6,792 nucleotides of DNA from Pyrinomonadaceae bacterium. GTDB taxonomy: Bacteria; Acidobacteriota; Blastocatellia; Pyrinomonadales; Pyrinomonadaceae. The position numbers and the translations under genes are program-made. The stretch is from contig JACMMN010000029.1 of the NCBI GenBank assembly GCA_014379075.1, positions 1 through 6,792 of the forward strand, written 5' to 3'. Position 1 is the stretch's first letter; the number at the start of each line of letters is the position of its first letter. Below the pieces are notes generated by a model. The model was not told the DNA's origin. It did no database searches and saw nothing but the letters and a program-made list of their open reading frames with translations. Shown piece by piece: positions 1-6,473 of the stretch.

Positions 1-3
1 AAA

Positions 4-1194
<1,191 letters not shown>

Positions 1195-1199
1195 TTTAT

Positions 1200-1279
1200 A
1201 GCGGTCAGCATTCAGCTGTCAGCAGTCAGCAAAAACGACTGCTTTTAAGCTGAACGCTGACAGCTGAATGCTGAGAGCT
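1200..1279. repeat. Heptad-based inverted repeat, tuf-rpsJ gap
   Basis: The left arm (1200-1230) and right arm (1249-1279) match at 27 of 31 positions when one is reverse-complemented, around an 18-nt spacer. Each arm is a tandem run of 7-nt units: GTCAGCA, TTCAGCT, GTCAGCA and GTCAGCA at 1204-1231, and AGCTGAA, CGCTGAC, AGCTGAA and TGCTGAG at 1248-1275. The structure fills 80 of the 88 nt between tuf and rpsJ. The only purine-rich stretch before the rpsJ start, GAGAG at 1273-1277, lies inside the right arm, so a folded RNA hairpin would cover it. No T-run follows the stem, which argues against a rho-independent terminator. Its function is unknown. Confidence 0.9.
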
Positions 1280-1282
1280 AAT

Positions 1283-1603
1283 ATGTTAAACGAAAAAATT
1301 CGCATCAAGTTAAAGGCTTACGACCATCGTGTTCTGGACCAATCCACACAGGAGATCGTAGAAACGGCGAAGAGAACGGGAGCACGGATCGCAGGGCCGA
1401 TCCCCCTTCCGACCATCAAGAACAAATGGACTGTTTTGCGTTCGCCGCACGTTGATAAAAAATCGCGTGAGCAGTTCGAGATCAGAACGCACAAGCGTTT
1501 GATGGATATTCTCGACCCGACAGCCGAAACGGTCGATGCGTTGATGAAGCTGGATCTTCCAGCCGGTGTGGATGTTGAGATCAAGGCGTTTGGGAAGAAT
1601 TAG
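1283..1603 (+). CDS. rpsJ: 30S ribosomal protein S10 (NusE)
   Basis: S10 is a small-subunit head protein and, as NusE, a partner of NusB and NusG in transcription antitermination. From the ATG at 1283 the product is 106 residues, close to the 103 of E. coli. It begins MLNEKIRIKLKAYDH and contains the family signatures TVLRSPHVDKKSREQFEIRTHKR (within residues 49-72) and the late GVDVEIKAF. An in-frame ATG at 1268 would add five residues (MLRAN), but it sits within the right arm of the inverted repeat and has no family support. The 1283 start has GAGAG five bases upstream. It is the first gene of the S10 operon proper, 128 nt before rplC. Nothing in the protein looks atypical. Confidence 0.97.
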   Translation: MLNEKIRIKLKAYDHRVLDQSTQEIVETAKRTGARIAGPIPLPTIKNKWTVLRSPHVDKKSREQFEIRTHKRLMDILDPTAETVDALMKLDLPAGVDVEIKAFGKN

Positions 1604-1718
1604 TTGGCAGAGTTGCAGGTAGTTACAGAGTTGCAGATAGTTACAGAGTTTCAGAGTCCAAACTGACTCCGAAACTCTGAAACTCTGAAACTCTGAAACT
1701 CTGAAACTCTGAAACTCT
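1602..1718. repeat. Octamer tandem array forming a long inverted repeat, rpsJ-rplC gap
   Basis: The right half contains six perfect head-to-tail copies of GAAACTCT (1671-1718). The left half holds degenerate copies of the opposite-strand unit, such as AGTTGCAG at 1611 and 1629, AGTTACAG at 1621 and 1639, and AGTTTCAG at 1647. Position-by-position pairing gives a near-continuous stem between 1608-1658 and 1665-1711, around a 6-nt loop at 1659-1664. The innermost 15 bp pair at 14 of 15 positions. Two 2-nt bulges (1619-1620 and 1637-1638) and a few mismatches interrupt the rest. It is the longest such structure here and the only one with an 8-nt unit. The left half begins within the rpsJ stop codon. 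Confidence 0.93.
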
Positions 1719-1731
1719 GGAACTTAAAGTT

Positions 1732-2370
1732 ATGATAAGCGGAATCATTGGTAGAAAAATGGGAATGACACAGCTTTTTGCTGAGGACGGAACGGTAACG
1801 CCGGTCACCGTTATAAAAGCAGGGCCTTGTGTAGTCGTCCAAACAAAAAGCGCGGCTGGCAGAGATGGCTACAATGCCGTGCAGCTTGGGTTTGTCGAAG
1901 ACAAGCCGATTCGCATGAAAAATGTGACCAAGCCTTTGCGCGGCCATTTCGAGAAAACCGGCGGCGGACTGCCTCCGACACGCATTCTCAGGGAGCTGCG
2001 GTTGACCGAGGAGCCGGAAGCCGCGATAGGCGATCAGATCAAGGTCGATGTGTTTGCCGATGGCGACAATGTCGATGTGGTCGGTAAATCGAAAGGACGC
2101 GGTTTCGCGGGTACGATCAAACGCCACAACTTCCAACGCGGTCCCGAATCGCACGGTTCGATGAATGTTCGTGAACCGGGTTCGATCGGGCAATCGGCAT
2201 ATCCTTCGCGAGTTATCAAGGGTACGCGGTCGTCGGGTCATATGGGTGACGCCCGCGTCACCATTCAGGGATTAACAGTTGCCCGCGTCGATGTCGAAAA
2301 TAATTTGCTAATGGTTCGTGGTGCTGTACCGGGACCGAATGGCGGGTTGGTTATTGTTAAAAAGTCATAG
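1732..2370 (+). CDS. rplC: 50S ribosomal protein L3
   Basis: L3 is a primary 23S rRNA-binding protein with a long extension that reaches towards the peptidyl transferase centre. The product has 212 residues (E. coli 209) and starts MISGIIGRKMGMTQLF, the standard N-terminus, which fixes the start at 1732. The core SKGRGFAGTIKRHNF lies at about residues 120-134, and the central loop SHGSMNVREPGSIGQ at 140-154. Gln154 aligns with the Gln that PrmB methylates in E. coli L3. The segment after it (KGTRSSGHMG, 163-172) differs from the common KGKKMAG-type sequence. The ribosome binding site is weak: only GGAA at 1719-1722, directly after the GAAACTCT array. It is 87 nt ahead of rplD. Confidence 0.98.
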   Translation: MISGIIGRKMGMTQLFAEDGTVTPVTVIKAGPCVVVQTKSAAGRDGYNAVQLGFVEDKPIRMKNVTKPLRGHFEKTGGGLPPTRILRELRLTEEPEAAIGDQIKVDVFADGDNVDVVGKSKGRGFAGTIKRHNFQRGPESHGSMNVREPGSIGQSAYPSRVIKGTRSSGHMGDARVTIQGLTVARVDVENNLLMVRGAVPGPNGGLVIVKKS

Positions 2371-2372
2371 AT

Positions 2373-2438
2373 GGTTCAAAGTTCAAAGTTCAAAGTTCAA
2401 GGTCAAAACCTGAAACTTTGAACCTGAAACTTGGAACC
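2373..2438. repeat. Heptad-based inverted repeat, rplC-rplD gap
   Basis: The left arm is 2373-2403 and the right arm 2408-2438, with 25 of 31 positions complementary and a 4-nt loop CAAA. The left arm contains TTCAAAG three times in tandem (2375-2395) and then TTCAAGG. The right arm contains CTGAAAC, TTTGAAC, CTGAAAC and TTGGAAC (2410-2437). The repeat starts two bases after the rplC stop codon. Unlike the other gaps, it leaves 19 nt free before the rplD start, and the rplD ribosome binding site lies in that free stretch. Confidence 0.9.
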
Positions 2439-2443
2439 CGAAC

Positions 2444-2451
2444 GGAGTGAG
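2444..2451 (+). promoter_or_regulatory. Ribosome binding site of rplD
   Basis: GGAGTGAG lies 6 nt before the ATG at 2458, outside the upstream inverted repeat. It supports the 2458 start over an in-frame TTG at 2431, which lies inside the repeat arm. Confidence 0.75.
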
Positions 2452-2457
2452 AATTTT

Positions 2458-3303
2458 ATGCCTACCGTAAAGGTTCGCAATTTGAAGAATAAGGAAGTCG
2501 GTGACGTAGAGTTGTCGGACGCCGTTTTCGGTGCCGAGCTTAATGAAGCGTTGATTCACGCGGCTGTCATAAATTACCAGGCGAATGGCCGCCAGGGAAC
2601 GTCTGCGACGAAAACTCGCGGCGATGTTTCCGGCTCGGGCCGCAAGCTCTGGAAGCAAAAGGGAACCGGCCGTGCCCGAATCGCGTCGATCCGTTCGCCT
2701 TTGTGGAAGGGCGGCGGTAATGTTCACGGCCCGCAGCCGCGCGACTGGTCATACAAAATGCCCAAGAAAATGCGACGAGGTGCATTGCGTTCGGCACTGT
2801 CGGAAAGATTGCGTGAAGGAAACCTTATCGTTATTGATGAGTTTACTTTTACCAATCCGAAGACGAGAGAGTTTCTCGGTGCTATCGGCGGGCTTGGGCT
2901 TACTGAAAACAAAAAGAAGCCGACTAAGACATTGATCGTCGATTCGCTGGATAATTTGAACCTGATCTTGTCGTCACGAAACGTCGAGAAGACCAAAGTA
3001 ACAAATAGCTTCGGTTTGAATATTTACGATCTGCTTTATCACGAAAAGCTCCTCATTTCGAAAGCGGCAATTGCCGAATTGAACGAACTGCTCGATCCGG
3101 AACGGGAAACCGGCAAGCTTGATTTTGAAAAAGCCCAAGTTAAAGCTGAAGAAAAGCCGAAGGCGAAGAAAGAAGCGAAACCGAAAGCCGAAAAACCGGC
3201 AGCGAAAGCGGCCGTGAAGACTAAAGCTTCTAAGACTGATAAAACCACCGTGAAAGCCCCTAAGGCTAAAATCGTGAAAGAGGAGGCGGCAGACAATGAG
3301 TAA
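2458..3303 (+). CDS. rplD: 50S ribosomal protein L4 with Lys/Ala-rich C-terminal tail
   Basis: L4 binds 23S rRNA, and its long loop forms part of the exit-tunnel constriction with L22. In E. coli it is also the autogenous repressor of the S10 operon. The product is 281 residues against 201 in E. coli. The core (about 1-213) is orthodox: ANGRQGTSATKTRGDV at residues 42-57, the tunnel loop GSGRKLWKQKGTGRAR at 59-74, and PKKMRRGALRSALSERL at 102-118. Residues 214-281 are an added low-complexity tail, with about 19 lysines between 220 and 274, interspersed with Ala, Glu and Pro. It has no recognisable fold. The start at 2458 is supported by GGAGTGAG upstream and the usual short N-terminus. The 3' end overlaps rplW by 8 nt, suggesting translational coupling. 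Confidence 0.97.
   Translation: MPTVKVRNLKNKEVGDVELSDAVFGAELNEALIHAAVINYQANGRQGTSATKTRGDVSGSGRKLWKQKGTGRARIASIRSPLWKGGGNVHGPQPRDWSYKMPKKMRRGALRSALSERLREGNLIVIDEFTFTNPKTREFLGAIGGLGLTENKKKPTKTLIVDSLDNLNLILSSRNVEKTKVTNSFGLNIYDLLYHEKLLISKAAIAELNELLDPERETGKLDFEKAQVKAEEKPKAKKEAKPKAEKPAAKAAVKTKASKTDKTTVKAPKAKIVKEEAADNE
3281..3286 (+). promoter_or_regulatory. Strong Shine-Dalgarno of rplW inside rplD
   Basis: AGGAGG ends 9 nt before the ATG at 3296 and lies in the last codons of rplD. The spacing favours that ATG over the in-frame ATG at 3305, which would be 18 nt away. It is the best Shine-Dalgarno match in the window. Confidence 0.88.
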
Positions 3304-3625
3304 CATGAGTGTTTGGGATATTTTGAAGTCGCCGGTCGTTACTGAAAAAAGCGTCATTCTAAAGGAAGAATCGAGCGATGAAAACGAGGACCGCGTTTCC
3401 GGCCAGGTTTTGACCTTTCGGGTGGACAAGAAAGCTGCGAAGCCCGATATCAAAAAAGCCATCGAAGAGATCTTTAACGTGAAAGTCGCTAAAGTCCGTA
3501 CGGTGCAATACGAAGGCAAAATGAAAAAGCGGGGTCGCCACGAAGGCCGTCGTGCGAGTTGGAAAAAGGCTTACGTTACCTTGAAAAAAGGCGAGCCGAT
3601 GGTTGATTACGCGGAAGCGATATAA
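3296..3625 (+). CDS. rplW: 50S ribosomal protein L23
   Basis: L23 sits at the rim of the exit tunnel and, in bacteria generally, is the docking site for trigger factor and SRP. The product has 109 residues (E. coli 100). It shows DILKSPVVTEKS (8-19), the helix region DKKAAKPDIKKAIEEIFNVKVAKV (44-67), and GKMKKRGRHEGRRASWKKAYVTL (74-96). The extra length is mainly an acidic insertion, EESSDENED, at about residues 24-32, between the first helix and the next strand. The start at 3296 overlaps the rplD stop (3301-3303) and is preceded by AGGAGG at proper spacing, so translation is probably coupled to rplD. An alternative start at 3305 would remove three residues and is less likely. Confidence 0.97.
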   Translation: MSNMSVWDILKSPVVTEKSVILKEESSDENEDRVSGQVLTFRVDKKAAKPDIKKAIEEIFNVKVAKVRTVQYEGKMKKRGRHEGRRASWKKAYVTLKKGEPMVDYAEAI

Positions 3626-3626
3626 A

Positions 3627-3700
3627 CAGTGGACAGTAGTCATTGGTCAGTTGTCAGAAAGACAAACAGCCGGCCACCGAACACTGATCACCGACCACTA
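3627..3700. repeat. Heptad-based inverted repeat, rplW-rplB gap
   Basis: The left side is built of CAGTGGA, CAGTAGT, CATTGGT and CAGTTGT (3627-3654). The right side is built of ACCGAAC, ACTGATC and ACCGACC, followed by ACTA (3676-3700). Arms 3628-3657 and 3670-3699 are complementary at 20 of 30 positions, plus two G-U pairs, so this is the least perfect palindrome of the set. The 7-nt phasing is nonetheless plain on both sides. It fills nearly the whole 80-nt gap and ends 5 nt before the rplB ATG. I see no good Shine-Dalgarno there. Confidence 0.8.
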
Positions 3701-3705
3701 AGAAA

Positions 3706-4536
3706 ATGGGAATTAAAAGATTAAAACCGACTTCACCCGCGAGACGATACCAAACGTATCTGACGCGCGATGAGTTGACTCCGAACGCAGTGCCTGAAAA
3801 GTCGCTGTTGGAGCCAAAGAAGAAAATTTCGGGACGCAACAATGATGGACGTATAACTGTCCGTCGGCGCGGCGGCGGCCATAAGCGGCATTACCGCATC
3901 ATCGATTTCAAACGCGACAAAGCCGGAATTCCGGGACGTGTCGCACAGATCGAGTACGATCCGAACCGCTCGGCCCACATCGCCCTGATCTCGTATCTCG
4001 ACGGCGAGAAGCGTTACATTATCGCTCCGGTCGGCCTTAAAGTAGACATGATGCTTCTGAGTGGCCCCGAAGCAGATATTCTGCCGGGAAATGCTTTGCC
4101 GATCAAGAATATCCCGCTCGGAACTGAAGTTCATAACATCGAGCTTCGTCCGGGAAAAGGCGGCCAGATGGTTCGCTCGGCGGGCGGGTTTGCACAGATC
4201 GTTGCTAAAGACGGCGATTATGCTCAGCTCAGGATGCCGTCCGGTGAAACCCGCAGAGTTCCGATTGTTTGCATGGCGACTGTCGGACAGGTAGGCAATA
4301 CCGAGCATGAGAATGTCTCGCTTGGTAAAGCAGGCCGGTCACGCTGGATGGGAAGACGCCCGAAAGTTCGCGGAGTCGCGATGAATCCGGTCGATCACCC
4401 GCATGGCGGCGGTGAAGGTAAAACGTCCGGCGGACGTAATCCGGTCACGCCCTGGGGACAACCGACACGCGGCTACAAAACACGCCGTAATAAACGCACT
4501 CAGAATATGATCGTGCGGGATCGGAGGAGAAAGTAA
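3706..4536 (+). CDS. rplB: 50S ribosomal protein L2
   Basis: L2 is a core large-subunit protein needed for subunit association and peptidyl transferase assembly. The product has 276 residues (E. coli 273), starting MGIKRLKPTSPARR. The OB-fold region carries GRNNDGRITVRRRGGGHKRHYR at about 43-64. The C-terminal hallmark MNPVDHPHGGGEGK is at 226-239 and includes the conserved histidines 231 and 233, of which the family's essential His is one. The end is rich in Arg and Lys (KTRRNKRTQNMIVRDRRRK), as expected for rRNA contact. The start is fixed by alignment to the family, because the upstream sequence CTAAGAAA is a poor ribosome binding site. The gene lies between two heptad-repeat gaps. Confidence 0.98.
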   Translation: MGIKRLKPTSPARRYQTYLTRDELTPNAVPEKSLLEPKKKISGRNNDGRITVRRRGGGHKRHYRIIDFKRDKAGIPGRVAQIEYDPNRSAHIALISYLDGEKRYIIAPVGLKVDMMLLSGPEADILPGNALPIKNIPLGTEVHNIELRPGKGGQMVRSAGGFAQIVAKDGDYAQLRMPSGETRRVPIVCMATVGQVGNTEHENVSLGKAGRSRWMGRRPKVRGVAMNPVDHPHGGGEGKTSGGRNPVTPWGQPTRGYKTRRNKRTQNMIVRDRRRK

Positions 4537-4591
4537 TTTCAAATTCTACATTCCAAAATAAAATTGGAATCTGAAATCTGAAATATGGAAT
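4536..4591. repeat. Heptad-based inverted repeat, rplB-rpsS gap
   Basis: Arms 4536-4556 and 4564-4584 are complementary at 17 of 21 positions, with a 7-nt A/T loop. The left arm reads ATTTCAA, ATTCTAC and ATTCCAA. The right arm reads TTGGAAT, CTGAAAT and CTGAAAT, followed by a further unit, ATGGAAT, at 4585-4591. The left arm begins on the last base of the rplB stop codon. The GGAA at 4587-4590, the best candidate ribosome binding site for rpsS, is part of the last heptad. Confidence 0.82.
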
Positions 4592-4598
4592 TAAGATT

Positions 4599-4889
4599 AT
4601 GCCTCGTTCATTAAAAAAAGGACCATTTATCGACCTGAGTGTTCAAAAGACACTCCAACGAATTCTGGATGGCGGAAAGAAGCCGCCCGCGATCAAAACC
4701 TGGTCGCGACGTTCGACGATCTCGCCGGATATGGTCGGCTTGACCTTCGGAGTTCACAATGGCAAACGTCATATTCCGGTTTTTGTAACGGAAAATATGG
4801 TCGGCCACAAGCTCGGTGAGTTTTCGCCGACAAGAATGTTCAAAGGCCACCCGGGAACGAAAGCGGAGAAAATGGCAAAACGCAAGTAG
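4599..4889 (+). CDS. rpsS: 30S ribosomal protein S19
   Basis: S19 is in the head of the small subunit, next to S13, and contacts the A-site finger of the large subunit. The product has 96 residues (E. coli 92) and is fully typical. It begins MPRSLKKGPFIDLSVQKTL and continues with KTWSRRSTISPDMVGLTFGVHNGK at about residues 33-56, then VTENMVGHKLGEFSPTR and a basic end. The ATG at 4599 follows GGAA by 8 nt. The stop is 92 nt before rplV, and that gap is filled by another inverted repeat. Nothing in the protein is unusual. Confidence 0.98.
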   Translation: MPRSLKKGPFIDLSVQKTLQRILDGGKKPPAIKTWSRRSTISPDMVGLTFGVHNGKRHIPVFVTENMVGHKLGEFSPTRMFKGHPGTKAEKMAKRK

Positions 4890-4893
4890 CGTG

Positions 4894-4975
4894 ATTTTGG
4901 ATTTTAGATTTTGGATTTTGGATTGCTCGGAAACGCAATCCTGCAATCTAAAATCTAAAATCAAAGATCCAAAAT
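4894..4975. repeat. Heptad-based inverted repeat, rpsS-rplV gap
   Basis: This is the cleanest of the heptad structures. The left arm (4894-4926) is ATTTTGG, ATTTTAG, ATTTTGG and ATTTTGG, then ATTGC. The right arm (4943-4975), read on the other strand, is ATTTTGG, ATCTTTG, ATTTTAG and ATTTTAG, then ATTGC. The arms match at 29 of 33 positions. The 16-nt loop contains a second GCAATC (4935-4940) that can pair perfectly with GATTGC (4921-4926), giving an alternative shorter stem. The right arm ends 6 nt before the rplV ATG. Confidence 0.92.
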
Positions 4976-4981
4976 GGAAAT

Positions 4982-5680
4982 ATGGAAGCGATAGCAAAAT
5001 TAAGACATTTGAAGGGTTCGCCGCGTAAGGCAAGGCTTGTGATCGATCTGATCCGCGGGCGCAATGTTTCACAGGCGTTGTCGATCCTGAAATTTACGAA
5101 CAAACGCGCGGCTTTGCCGATAGCAAAGTGCCTGAGTTCGGCGATTGCAAACGCGACTTATCTCGCGGAACAGCAGAACATCGCGATCGATCCGGACGGA
5201 TTGTGGATCAACACATGCTTCATCGATATGGGCCCGACCAAGAACCGCAGGCGTGTCCGCCCGGCCCCGCAGGGACGTGCGTATCGCGAACAGCGTCATT
5301 ATTGCCACATCACGATTCATGTTACCAGCGAGGCTCCTCCGGTAGATGAAAAGGCGGCAAAGGCGGCGGAAGGCCGTGCGGCTAGATTGGCTGCAAAGAA
5401 GGCTGATGGCTCTGAGGTCAAGGCAAAGGCTCCGAAAAAAGCCGCTGCGGTAACGTCAGCGAAATTGGAAGAGTTGGATCAGCCGATAATCGAACAGGCA
5501 TCGGAAGAAATCGTGGATACAGCGACTCCGAATGAAGTTGCCGAAACGGTCGAAGCAAAGAGCGAAGGTGAGATCGCGGATGCGAAAAACGCTACTTCGC
5601 AGACACCGGCGGAAAAGAATGAAACGCAGCCGGCGGACGAGGCTCAACAGAAGATTAACGAGGATCTCGAAAGACAGTAA
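4982..5680 (+). CDS. rplV: 50S ribosomal protein L22 with long C-terminal extension
   Basis: L22 lines the exit tunnel with a beta-hairpin and contacts all domains of 23S rRNA. The product is 232 residues, about twice the 110 of E. coli. Residues 1-117 are a complete L22: MEAIAKLRHLKGSPRKARLV, then LIRGRNVSQAL (23-33), the hairpin GPTKNRRRVRPAPQGRAYR (84-102) and the closing strand CHITIHVT (108-115). Residues 118-232 are an added tail in two parts: Lys/Ala/Arg-rich at 121-161, then acidic and rich in Glu, Ala, Thr and Gln to the end. It has no recognisable domain and no membrane segment, and there is no frameshift at the junction. The start is set by the family N-terminus; the upstream GGAAAT is only a weak ribosome binding site. 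The stop is 12 nt before rpsC. Confidence 0.96.
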   Translation: MEAIAKLRHLKGSPRKARLVIDLIRGRNVSQALSILKFTNKRAALPIAKCLSSAIANATYLAEQQNIAIDPDGLWINTCFIDMGPTKNRRRVRPAPQGRAYREQRHYCHITIHVTSEAPPVDEKAAKAAEGRAARLAAKKADGSEVKAKAPKKAAAVTSAKLEELDQPIIEQASEEIVDTATPNEVAETVEAKSEGEIADAKNATSQTPAEKNETQPADEAQQKINEDLERQ

Positions 5681-5681
5681 T

Positions 5682-5685
5682 AAGG
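5682..5685 (+). promoter_or_regulatory. Ribosome binding site of rpsC
   Basis: AAGG, 7 nt before the ATG at 5693, lies in the short 12-nt rplV-rpsC spacer, which has no room for an inverted repeat. Confidence 0.6.
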
Positions 5686-5692
5686 TTTTTAT

Positions 5693-6439
5693 ATGGGACA
5701 GAAAGTTCATCCATACGGATTCAGGGTCGGATACAACAAAGATTGGCACTCGCATTGGTTCGCCAAACAGGATTTTGCGAAATTCCTGGCAGAGGATCTG
5801 GAACTCAAACGCGACCTTAAAAGGCGTTTTGCCGGCGGCGGTGTTTCGCATATCGATATCGAACGTGCGGCAACGCGGTTGAAGATCATTATCTATACTT
5901 CGCGTCCCGGAATCATCATCGGCCGCAAAGGTTCGGAGATCGAAAAACTCCGCGAAGATCTTTCGAAGAAAACGGGCCGCGAAGTTTTGATCTCGATCCA
6001 GGAAATTCGACATCCGGAATTGAATGCTCAGCTTCAGGCTGAAAAGATCGCACAGCAGCTTGAAAAGCGTATCGCTTTTCGCCGGGCGATGAAGAAAACG
6101 ATGGAAGAAAGCCAGCGTTTTGGTGCCCAGGGAATCAAGGTTATGATCGCCGGACGTTTGAACGGAGCGGAAATCGCCCGTACTGAATGGTCGCTGGTCG
6201 GACGTCTTCCGCTGCATACGCTTCGTGCCGACATTGACTACGGTTTTGCGGAAGCATTGACGACATTTGGGATTATCGGTGTCAAAGTTTGGATCTATCG
6301 CGGAGAAATTTTGGACCCGAGTGCGGCAATGGCTCGCGGAACGACTTCCGATCCGGTCAATGAAGTAAAGGTCGAACGCGGTGCAGGACGCGGCGGACGC
6401 GGAGATCGCGGGCCGAGACGTGATCGCAACGATCGGTAA
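5693..6439 (+). CDS. rpsC: 30S ribosomal protein S3
   Basis: S3 forms part of the mRNA entry site on the head of the small subunit and contributes to mRNA unwinding. The product has 248 residues (E. coli 233), starting MGQKVHPYGFRVGYNKDW. A type II KH domain is present with the loop GRKG at residues 77-80. The basic helix FRRAMKK holds Arg130, Arg131 and Lys134, which align with the entry-site Arg131, Arg132 and Lys135 of E. coli. The C-terminal domain has GRLNGAEIARTEW (154-166), GRLPLHTLRADIDYG and GVIGVKVW-like GIIGVKVW (193-200). Residues from about 225 form an extra Arg/Gly/Asp-rich tail with repeated RG and RGG motifs. Translation probably continues directly from rplV, 12 nt upstream. 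Confidence 0.98.
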   Translation: MGQKVHPYGFRVGYNKDWHSHWFAKQDFAKFLAEDLELKRDLKRRFAGGGVSHIDIERAATRLKIIIYTSRPGIIIGRKGSEIEKLREDLSKKTGREVLISIQEIRHPELNAQLQAEKIAQQLEKRIAFRRAMKKTMEESQRFGAQGIKVMIAGRLNGAEIARTEWSLVGRLPLHTLRADIDYGFAEALTTFGIIGVKVWIYRGEILDPSAAMARGTTSDPVNEVKVERGAGRGGRGDRGPRRDRNDR

Positions 6440-6443
6440 TTTT

Positions 6444-6457
6444 ATATTTGATATTTG
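6444..6457 (+). repeat. Two tandem ATATTTG heptamers in the rpsC-rplP gap
   Basis: The 43-nt gap (6440-6482) is A/T-rich and holds ATATTTG twice in a row. There is no convincing complementary arm, so this may be a remnant of the structures seen in the other gaps, or chance in A/T-rich DNA. Confidence 0.4.
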
Positions 6458-6468
6458 GAATTGTATTT

Positions 6469-6473
6469 AGGGG
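6469..6473 (+). promoter_or_regulatory. Ribosome binding site of rplP
   Basis: AGGGG lies 9 nt before the ATG at 6483 and supports that start. Confidence 0.65.

Noticed and set aside
1200..1279. Rho-independent terminator after tuf
   Set aside because: The stem is not followed by a T-run, and the operon continues on the same strand 3 nt later.
1268..1282. Upstream ATG for rpsJ adding five residues
   Set aside because: It lies in the repeat arm and gives an N-terminus not seen in S10; the ATG at 1283 matches the family.
1671..1718. CRISPR array
   Set aside because: The repeats are contiguous octamers with no spacers.
1651..2241. 196-codon minus-strand open frame over rplC and the octamer array
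   Set aside because: Its C-terminal end is merely the translated repeat, and the rest is antisense to L3.
2431..2457. TTG start for rplD adding nine residues
   Set aside because: It lies inside the inverted repeat; the ATG at 2458 has a proper ribosome binding site and N-terminus.
2974..3519. 181-codon minus-strand open frame over rplD and rplW
   Set aside because: Phe/Arg/Leu-rich antisense reading of Lys-rich coding sequence; not a credible protein.
1200..4975. Insertions of one MITE or REP-type mobile element in several gaps
   Set aside because: The arm sequences differ between gaps and no flanking target duplication is visible; only the design is shared.
5456..6217. 253-codon open frame on the minus strand across rplV and rpsC
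   Set aside because: It is antisense to two certain ribosomal protein genes, its translation resembles no family I know, and it ignores the gene boundary.
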